DNA of 64,000 nucleotides from Sthenelais limicola (Eukaryota; Annelida; Polychaeta; Phyllodocida; Sigalionidae), in NCBI GenBank assembly GCA_942159475.1, contig OW804096.1, forward strand, positions 13,441,871 to 13,505,870. The letters are read 5' to 3'. Shown in pieces: positions 56,547-64,000 of the stretch. A model generated the notes under the pieces. That model was not told the origin of the DNA. It did no database searches and saw only the letters and a program-made list of their open reading frames with translations. Position 1 is the first letter of the stretch. Each line of letters begins with the position of its first letter. The position numbers and the translations under genes were made by a program.

Positions 56547-56781
56547 GGGTGAAGTTGTCAGAATTTGTACAATTGGCCTTCACCAATCCACTCAAATAAG
56601 CCAAATTTAAGACGAAAATCAGGTTCAAAATACAGTTCAACATAACCATACAGATCTATTGAATGAATATGATACAGAATAGACTCAGATATACCTTATA
56701 TTTATCATTTTTCACTCTAATTTAGCAGAATTTGAGAGATGTGTAGAGCTGTAAATTGTGCATTTTCTGAAAATCTGACCA
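56547..56781 (-). mobile_element. Family A MITE
   Basis: It starts GGGTGAAGTTGTCAG, the variant terminus, and ends AATCTGACCA. ATTGAATGAATATGATAC subfamily. Confidence 0.87.
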
Positions 56782-56782
56782 A

Positions 56783-56861
56783 TGATTTGTTATCAGTAGT
56801 ATACCTCCTTGGTGATATGTCCCGGCCGATCAGCATATAGGCAATCATGTTATTGCCATAA
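56783..56861 (+). repeat. Duplicated MITE flank, copy 2
   Basis: Close copy of 56091-56170. The next element has the opposite orientation to the one after copy 1. Confidence 0.9.
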
Positions 56862-57094
56862 GGGTCAGATTTTCAGAAATTGTACAATTGGCAACTCTAC
56901 ACATTAAGAAAATTCTGCTATAATCTGCTAAAAAATGATGAATACCGCGTATATCTGAGTATATATGGTTTTGTATTGGTTTCATATCGGATCTGCTATG
57001 TTAAACTGTGTTTTGAACCTTATCTTTGTCTTAAATGTGGGTTATTTGAGAGAATTGGTGAAGGTGAATTGTACATTTTCTGAAAATCTGACCC
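56862..57094 (+). mobile_element. Family A MITE
   Basis: GGGTCAGATTTTCAG to AATCTGACCC. Flanks ATAA and ATAT. It groups with 11272-11506 (TATTGGTTTCATATC). Confidence 0.88.
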
Positions 57095-57272
57095 ATATAT
57101 AGATGTGGATATCTTCTATTTAACACAAGTGTGTATCTATTCTGAGCTTGGGCGTGTTTAACTATGATCCACAGACTTTATTCCCGATTAGCTGCTACTG
57201 GAATTCTTAATTCGTATAATGAATCTTGGGTCACGTTAACGATTACAAGGGCTTCATGATACAGGGGTTATC

Positions 57273-57409
57273 CAGTCTAGGCCCAAAGTTGAGAGAGTCC
57301 CTTCAAACGTAGGCAAAGCCTCTTGCGTCAGACCGCAAAGCACCATTATAATTCCATTAAGACCGCAAAATGTCATTAAAATCCCATTAAAACGCCGAGT
57401 TCTAGACTG
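57273..57409 (+). mobile_element. Family B MITE, internally deleted
   Basis: Opens CAGTCTAGGCCCAAAG. The right end is a rejoined TTCTAGACTG. About 65 bp of the usual right part are missing. Confidence 0.75.
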
Positions 57410-57749
57410 TTCTAGCCAATGTGTAAGTTGTTGGGAGTAGTATATGTACTTGGTGCTATGTTCCAGGCGGTATAATATATAATACCAAGAAAGTGCACAC
57501 CCAGTACAGCTATGTGAGAGATATATAACTTTTGCGGTCTGGTAGTACTGCTGCTGACCGCCTTGTAAATACAATTGAACATCTACTTGCAGACACCTCT
57601 ATAATCCGAACCCTTCGTTATTAAGGACACTTAGGTTCAGTCCCTTTACTATTCATTTTCCTCACCTCTTCAATCTGGACACTTCGACATTATGGACAGT
57701 TATGCCCAGACCTTTGGGTGTCCGTTATAAAGATGTTTTACTGTATGGT
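57410..57749. other. Unassigned DNA
   Basis: No gene or repeat recognised. Confidence 0.4.
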
Positions 57750-57944
57750 GCATTGTAAATTTTCTAAAAACGTACAATTCACCTTCCCCAATCCTCTCAA
57801 ATAACAGAAAAATTACGTTCAAAATGCAGTTTAAAACTAAGAAAGAGATACTTTTAATCAAAACCATGCTAAAGATACTTGGATATGCATAGCATTTGAA
57901 ATATTTCACTTTAATTTGCCAGAACTTTTCTGAAAATCTGACCC
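57750..57944 (-). mobile_element. Family A MITE, divergent subfamily
   Basis: The left terminus is decayed and the right end is AATCTGACCC. It shares TTGGATATGCATAGCATTTG with the complement of 13543-13779. Confidence 0.75.
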
Positions 57945-58088
57945 ATATAGTCCAGGAACGTTTGGGGTTACGGGTGAAACTCATACATACCTATTGGTTT
58001 CAGAACTGACACAAACAGACAAATAAATTAGCAATTTAGATATAAGCATTTATTTCAATCTCTATCTCCTAGTAATAAATCATAATTA

Positions 58089-59368
58089 TGTGATGTGTTT
58101 TAGGAAAATGATTCACAAGTCGCAAAAAATGTATTTTGAGATATCATTATAATTATTTGAAAAGATAAGATCAAGACGATTTCAATGATAGTAAACAGTA
58201 TGATAATCTTTTTTCCCCCTACGCCGGGTCTTTATTTCTGAAGCAGACAAAGATAATGATCATACCTTTTTTAAAAATCAAATAAAGAATATATATGTAA
58301 AAATGCCTTCTCAAACACCCAAAATGTATGGGAGATTCGAAATCCTGAGGGCTTAATATGAAGGACTACAAATTAGTGCCCCCAAACCGGTTGATTTATT
58401 AGTATGTCGTCGAAGGTTTATGCTTGTATGAAATCACCCTTTCAGTCTTGATGGCTAATATCAGTTTATTTCTTGAAACTTACTTTGTTCCTTTGTATTT
58501 TGATTGATATTTGAGGGTGAAACGATGCTCCTAGGAATGTTGTTAAAGGATGCTGCCCTAGGTGATAGTTTTTATTTTTATTTTTCTATTTTTCTTTTGT
58601 ATAATTTAGCTATTTTCGCATGATAATCATGCCTAATTGGCTCTATTTGTCAAGCTGTCGCTGTGCCGACTGAATAATTTCTTGTAACATTTTTCTAATA
58701 TCAGCTTGGAATGAGAATAGTGTACACACTACATAATTTCGCTTTTTTACTGAATAAACATCTTAAAACAACAAACAAAGCCAACACTGAGAAGCGGTAA
58801 CATTATTCTACAACGCTTCTATTTCAAAACATAAACGACGAAAATATGGTTTCTTCGGCCAAATTGACTGTCAAACTCTTTGTTTTTTCTTACTATATCA
58901 CCGGGGTCTACTCTTACCATCGTCCCATCATGTTTACATTACTCTTACATTACAATTGTTTCTTCTTGTGTGCAATAAAACACATTTCACGATGTTACAT
59001 AACAATCTTAAACTTAAACTTAAACTGTCTTCTTTTATACAACCTTACAATATTTATCTATAAATCATTGTAAAAACCTTCCCAGTATAATAATCTTATA
59101 AATATTTCTATATTTTAAGTTTGATATTTTTGTTTTTGGAAAAAAAACTTTGCACTATTTCTGGGGGGCAATTACCAGTAAAGTAATTAAATGTACTCTA
59201 TAAGATTACCACAGAAATACATGAATATATTTAATGCACTGTCTTGAATTTTTGTATTTGTGTTCATGCTATAGACAGCGTAAAGCACCCCAAAAATAAA
59301 AACATTAACACAAAGACATCGTGTGAATAAAACACTTAGGAATAGGAATTTTGCGACTTATGACTCAC
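58089..59368 (-). mobile_element. Family D element split by an insertion
   Basis: TGTGATGTGTTTTAGG...AGTAAACAGTATGATAATCTT (58089-58210) and ATAAATATTTCTATATTTT...TTGCGACTTATGACTC (59098-59368) rejoin into a standard D element once the insert is removed. The right terminus is cut short. Confidence 0.88.
58211..59082 (-). mobile_element. 872-bp insertion of retroposon type
   Basis: It is flanked by a 15-bp duplication with one mismatch, CAGTATGATAATCTT and CAGTATAATAATCTT. Read on the minus strand it ends AATAAAGACCC...GGGGGAAAA, a poly(A) signal and short A run, as expected for retroposed RNA. The target length fits LINE-mediated insertion. No coding frame was recognised, so the source is unknown. 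Confidence 0.75.
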
Positions 59369-59370
59369 AT

Positions 59371-59798
59371 ATGTAGGCAGCTCAAATCAAACAAACACAA
59401 TTTGTATTTCCAAGCCTTGAATCAGAGCAACAGACAAAGACACACCTTAGTTCACCCATTTCTTCCCCATCAACTCTTCCCTCCTCCTCTGGGCGATAAA
59501 TAAGGAATTGTCCAACTCGCCCTCCTTAGCACCCAGTGTGTTGCCATGGAAACACACCTCAATTACCTGGAAGTAATTTCCCTGCTCCAGTGTTCATCCG
59601 GACTAAGCTTGTCCCAGAATTGGGTCGTAGCACTAGTGCCCTCTTGTGGCGGTCAAGGGGATTCACCCTGGTGGCCAAAAGCTACACTAATGACACATTT
59701 CTGCTTCCGTCCCAGGATGAGCTGCTGTCACTGCGGGTTTGACCGCCAGGTGGTGTGGGGTGTAAGTGATATTTAGTACATGTATGTCTTAAAGTGAC
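59371..59798. other. Unassigned, GC-richer DNA
   Basis: Overlapping plus-strand frames (59536-59776) have no recognisable domain. CCGCCAGGTGGTG near 59750 and CTCTTGTGGCGGTC near 59641 loosely resemble CTCF-type cores. Confidence 0.4.
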
Positions 59799-60474
59799 TA
59801 AAGGTGTGATTCCACTGGATCGCTTGTACATGGGTCAGATTTTTAGAAAATGTACAATTCAACTTCGCCAATCCTTTCAAATAACCCAAATTTCAGACGA
59901 AAATAAAGTTCAAAATACAGTTCACCCTAACCAAACAGATTGCTAGAATCAATACAATGCCAAATATACTCAAATTTACCTAGTATTGACCAAATTACAG
60001 CCTAATTTAGCAGAATTTACTAAATGTGTACAGCTGCCAATTGTACATTTTCTGAAAATCTGACCCGTTTGCGCTCATGGTCTGCTCATCCTTTGCTTAT
60101 TCATAGTGTGCATTTCTGTCACTCTTCATCCGGTTTTATTTTTAGCACACTACAGGCACAGAGTGATTCTACTAGTTTGCTTGTTTTCCTATGAAATCAA
60201 GAGCAAATTCGTTGGTTCACTCTCACTGTGTTATTAGACTGCTACCAAAAGACGTGGAAAGAATGGCACATTGCTGCACTCAAATATGTCAGACATTAGC
60301 GGAACGTCCTGCGCTCTTCCAAAGAGGCGCAATTAAGATTTTTTCTAAGCGTATAGGAATCGCAATAACCAATTCCATTGGACAGCTCTGGTTTCTCTCT
60401 TACTTTGCTTATTATGCACTCAAAGAAAATAAAAGAGTGAACCAAAAGAGCGATCCAGTGGAATCGCACCTTAA
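59799..60474. mobile_element. Family H element, copy 1 (with nested MITE)
   Basis: The ends AAAGGTGTGATTCCACTGG and CCAGTGGAATCGCACCTT are inverted repeats. The interior contains AGTGTGCATTTCT and AGCGGAACGTCCTGCGC. A family A copy at 59832-60066 interrupts it. Confidence 0.8.
59832..60066 (-). mobile_element. Family A MITE nested in H copy 1
   Basis: GGGTCAGATTTTTAG to AATCTGACCC. Flanks ACAT and GTTT differ. H copy 2 shows the uninterrupted order around this site. Confidence 0.9.
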
Positions 60475-60923
60475 AGCTTTGATTCCACTGGGTCGCTTGT
60501 ATTTGTACTTATGCTTCACTATTGGCTTGCTTCTACATAGTGTGCATTTCTTTTGCTCTTCATCCACTTTTATATTTAGCGCAATAGAAGTGCAGAGCGA
60601 TTCCACTGGTTCACTTGTTTCCTTATGAAATTAATGGCAAGATTGTTGCGCTCTCATTGCGCTATTGGACCACTACTTAATAACAGGCAGAAAGAGCGCT
60701 GTGTAGTTGCGCTCAAATCAAAAGGGTCAGATATTAGCGGAACTTCCTGCGCCCTTCTAAAGAAGTGCAAATAGCAACTTTTTAGAGTGTACATAAAGTG
60801 CAGTAAACGATTCTGTTAAACTGCTCTTATTTCACTCAAACTTTGCTTGTTATGCGCTCGAAGAAAATAAAAGAGCGGATCATGAGCAGACCAAAAGAGT
60901 GATCCAATGGAATCGCAGCTTTA
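60472..60923. mobile_element. Family H element, copy 2
   Basis: AAAGCTTTGATTCCACTGGG to CCAATGGAATCGCAGCTTT. It shares the TTAA with copy 1 and has TTAA on its right. TTAA targets are typical of piggyBac and Kolobok groups. Confidence 0.82.
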
Positions 60924-60942
60924 AGCAGTTGTTTCTAATATA

Positions 60943-62529
60943 TTCATTGGGGATGTAGGGAGTTACTCCCTCCTGTACACCTCTAGGAGCCAGTATACAT
61001 GAGTACATTGGGGATGTAGGGAGTTAGTCACTCCTGTACACCTCTAGGAGCTAGTATACATGAGTACATTGGGGATGTAGGGAGTTACTCCCTCCTGTAC
61101 ACCTCTAGGAGCCAGTATACATGAGTACATTGGGGATGTAGGGAGTTACTCACTCCTGTACACCTCTAGGAGCCAGTATACATGAGTACATTGGGGATGT
61201 AGGGAGTTACTCCCTCCTGTACACCTCTAGGAGCCAGTATACATGAGTACATTGGGGATGTAGGGAGTTACTCACTCCTGTACACCTCTAGAAGCTAGTA
61301 TACATGAGTACATTGGGGATGTAGGGAGTTACTCACTCCTGTACACCTCTAGGAGCCAGTATACATGAGTACATTGGGGATGTAGGGAGTTACTCACTCC
61401 TGTACACCTCTAGGAGCTAGTATACATGAGTACATTGGGGATGTAGGGAGTTACTCACTCCTGTACACCTCTAGGAGCTAGTATACATGAGTGCATTGGG
61501 GATGTAGGGAGTTACTCCCTCCTGTACACCTCTAGGAGCCAGTATACATGAGTACATTGGGGATGTAGGGAGTTACTCACTCCTGTACACCTCTAGGAGC
61601 TAGTATACATGAGTATATGGAGGATGTAGGGAGTTACTCACTCCTGTACACCTCTAGGAGCTAGTATACATGAGTACATTGGGGATGTAGGGAGTTAGTC
61701 ACTCCTGTACACCTCTAGGAGCTAGTATACATGAGTACATTGGGGATGTAGGGAGTTACTCACTCCTGTACACCTCTAGGAGCTAGTATACAAGAGTACA
61801 TAGGGGATGTAGGGAGTTACTCACTCCTGTACACCTCTAGGAGCTAGTATACAAGAGTACATTGGGGATGTAGGGAGTTACTCACTCCTGCATGTACACC
61901 TCTAGGAGCTAGTATACATGAGTACATTGGGCATGTAGGGAGTTACTCCTGTACACCTCTAGGAGCTAGTATACATGAGTACATTGGGGATGTAGGGAGT
62001 TACTCACTCCTGTACACCTCTAGGAGCTTGTATACATGAGTACATTGGGGATGTAGGGAGTTACTCACTCCTGCCCACCTCTAGGAGCTAGTAAACATGA
62101 GTACATTGGGGATATAGGGAGTTACTCACTCCTGTACACCTCTAGGAGCTAGTATACATGAGTACATTGGAGATATAGGGAGTTACTCACTCCTGTACAC
62201 CTCTAGGAGCTAGTATACATGAGTACATAGAGGATGTAGGGAGTTACTCACTCCTGTACACCTCTAGGAGCTAGTCTACATGAGTACATTGTAGATGTAG
62301 GGAGTTACTCACTCCTGTACACCTCTAGGAGCTAGTAAACATGAGTACATTGGGGATATAGGGAGTTACTCACTCCTGTACACCTCTAGGAGCTAGTATA
62401 CATGAGTACATTGAGGATATAGGGAGTTACTCACTTCTGTACACCTCTAGGAGCTTGTATACATGAGTACATTGGGGATGTAGGGAGTTACTCACTCCTG
62501 TACACCTCTAGGAGCTTGTATACATGAGT
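60943..62529 (+). repeat. 61-bp minisatellite, about 26 units
   Basis: The unit starts ACATTGGGGATGTAGGGAG and continues TTACTCACTCCTGTACACC then TCTAGGAGCTAGTATACATG, ending AGT. Units vary at CTCCCTCC/CTCACTCC and GAGCC/GAGCT, with the CCCTCC and GAGCC variants concentrated at the low-coordinate end. CTCCT...AGGAG in each unit can pair. Confidence 0.97.
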
Positions 62530-62786
62530 CAGGGACCACCTCCATTACCACGTCTAATGGATGAAACATTTTAACCTGGACATTCAATTAAATGCAGGGA
62601 ATATGAACCATATTTTTAGAAAGCCTTTAAATAGTTCCACATCGACATCAATGTCTATTAATATGAGATAGTCATCTTTACATTAAAGTTGATGGACATA
62701 ATAAGCAGCCCATTGCAATGAACCAAATAGTGTTACAGACCATAATTAACCGCTCCAAGGCCGTCTATGGATTTGTATAGCCTAAT
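62530..62786. other. Unassigned DNA
   Basis: No gene or repeat recognised. Confidence 0.4.
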
Positions 62787-63025
62787 GGGTCAGATTTCCA
62801 GAAAATGTGCAATTGGCAGCTCTACACATAAATTTAGTAAATTCTGCTAAATTAGGATGAAAAACTATGAATACCGGGTATATCTGAGTATATTTGGTAT
62901 TGAGTTGATTTAAAGTATCAGTTCTGTTATGTTAAACTGCATTTGGAAGCTCATTTTTGTCTTAAATGGGAGCTATTTGAGACGATTGCTGAAGTTGAAT
63001 TGTACATTTTCTGAAAATCTGACCC
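62787..63025 (+). mobile_element. Family A MITE, complete
   Basis: Standard termini with TAAT on both sides. TTTAAAGTATCAGTTCTG subfamily. Confidence 0.93.
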
Positions 63026-63402
63026 TAATACAAATCACAGTTGGACTTTTATGTCCATTCCAAATCAGAAATTAGATACCTGATATAAAACCCATTCATG
63101 GTACAGGTGCTGCTCATTAATGGTCCTTTCTGCCAATTATATTCAGGATGTTTCTAAACATCTGCACTAATTACAATTAATACCTTGTAATTAAGAATGC
63201 ACTAGGATAAAACTAATGGTAGCCATGTCTATAAAATATATACATTCATTGTTAGGACCAATGTAATGGCATGATTTGATTAACAATATTAATTGCTGGG
63301 CTAATGGTTGTTATGCAAGCACCTTCAAGGTACACTCTTAAATGTAATTGTTCTGCTGAAAATGATTTGATATTGTTGAATATCAACTACCATTTGATAT
63401 TT
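63026..63402. other. Unassigned DNA
   Basis: No gene or repeat recognised. Confidence 0.4.
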
Positions 63403-63633
63403 GGGTCAGATTTTCAGAAAATGTACAATTGGCGGCTGTACACATTTAGTCAAATCTGCAACATTAGGCTGCAATTTAGTCAATACTAGGTAAATTCGAG
63501 TATATTCGGCATTGCATTGATTCTAACAATCTAATTTGGCTAGGTTGAACTTTATTTTGAACTTTATTTTCGTCTGAAATTTGGTTTATTTGAGAAGATT
63601 GGCCAAATTGTACATTTTTTGAAAATCTGACCC
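63403..63633 (+). mobile_element. Family A MITE, complete
   Basis: Standard termini with ATTT on both sides. TTGATTCTAACAATC subfamily. Confidence 0.93.
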
Positions 63634-64000
63634 ATTTACATTAAACCTACATTTTCAGTATCACAACAAAAACCTTAGCATATTTGCAGACCGTTTGATT
63701 TTGATAGTTTATTTTGCTGCTGGTATATGTATAAATATAAGAATTTGAAGTTGAATTTGTCAAAACTACAAGTGACAGTGAGTGATGATAAATACAATCA
63801 TTGCAGAGGATAAGTCGGTGGGCCGCCGAAATAGGTGGATGGGCACTAATGTCTGAAAATAAGGGAAAGTGGGCCTTAACATCGTTGGGCCCTAGCGTCA
63901 TTGGGCCCTAACGTCTGTAGCCCATAGAACGTCCTCATCCTTTATTTAACCCCTGTGCTGTTGCTTCCTATACCTTCAGCATTGTATGTCACACTTGGTC
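63634..64000. other. Unassigned DNA to window end
   Basis: It contains duplicated TTGGGCCCTAACGTC-type phrases (63875-63915). No gene recognised. Confidence 0.4.

Noticed and set aside
59536..59776. Overlapping 68- and 76-codon frames with CTCF-like motifs
   Set aside because: There is no domain or splice evidence. The CTCF-like matches are too loose to list as sites.
60191..60628. 145-codon frame
   Set aside because: It crosses the junction of two tandem H elements, whose inverted ends and repeats explain it.

Overview
This window looks like intergenic or intronic DNA from an animal, most likely a lophotrochozoan and probably a mollusc. It is AT-rich, has no dense ORFs, no operons and no ribosome binding sites, and is packed with short inverted-repeat transposons, retroposons, minisatellites and polypurine/polypyrimidine tracts. 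The mollusc suggestion is inference. One retroposon ends in GGGCGTAAAGCAACC followed by a CTCA-type simple repeat, and a tRNA-derived SINE ends in GCGTCGTTAAACAAATGCC. Both resemble mollusc SINE tails as I remember them. I found no convincing host protein-coding gene, tRNA or rRNA. The only clear protein-coding sequences are pieces of two non-LTR retrotransposons: a reverse transcriptase on the minus strand at 9777-10862 and the C-terminal end of a different lineage on the plus strand at 54449-54901.

The dominant component is one family of about 235-bp non-autonomous DNA transposons, called family A here. I count roughly 37 nearly complete copies plus more than a dozen fragments, in both orientations from end to end. 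The termini are GGGTCAGATTTTCAGAAAAT and its complement. At least 20 copies are flanked by identical 4-bp target duplications (ATGT, ATAT, ATAC, AACT, ATTA, ACAT, AAGT, AGAA, ATAA, TAAT, ATTT). At least five internal subfamilies coexist. Other short element families, defined by inverted ends or by repetition inside the window, are: B (CACTCTAGG ends, 4-bp duplication), D (about 412 bp, TGTGATGTGTTT ends), E (about 345 bp, AATAGGGGATTT ends, carrying a YY1-like motif), G, H (tandem, TTAA between copies), J (TTAA-flanked), K (retroposon with 13-15 bp duplications), M (about 45-bp inverted repeats) and P (345 bp, GGCC ends, TTA duplication, Harbinger-like).

Layout: 0-9 kb is family A, B, D and E copies plus a tandem duplication around E. 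9.4-10.9 kb is the reverse transcriptase remnant. 11-13 kb holds two adjacent A copies, a polypurine tract and a C-rich tract. 14-20 kb is mostly unrecognised AT-rich DNA with elements D, J and K. 20.6-27.3 kb has three minisatellites (29, 52 and 17 bp), a SINE inserted in one of them and a 91-bp hairpin. 28-38 kb is dense in A copies. 37.8-40.7 kb is a large inverted duplication, with element P present in only one arm. 41-47 kb has E and D copies, two palindromic nuclear-receptor half-site pairs and a 170-bp templated duplication. 48.7-49.6 kb is polypyrimidine. 50.0-51.6 kb is a 1.58-kb TA-flanked element (F) with a possible small spliced gene. 52-57 kb has a hammerhead-like core, the second retrotransposon tail and a MITE-mediated duplication. 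58-59.4 kb is a D copy split by an 872-bp insertion. 59.8-62.5 kb is the tandem H pair and a 61-bp minisatellite.

The nested insertions give a relative chronology: B after A, F after A, K after J, the SINE after the 52-bp array, and P after the inverted duplication. The most unusual item is element F, whose minus strand offers an ATG exon, two GT-AG introns, a consistent reading frame and a poly(A) signal. That gene model is inference and unproven.
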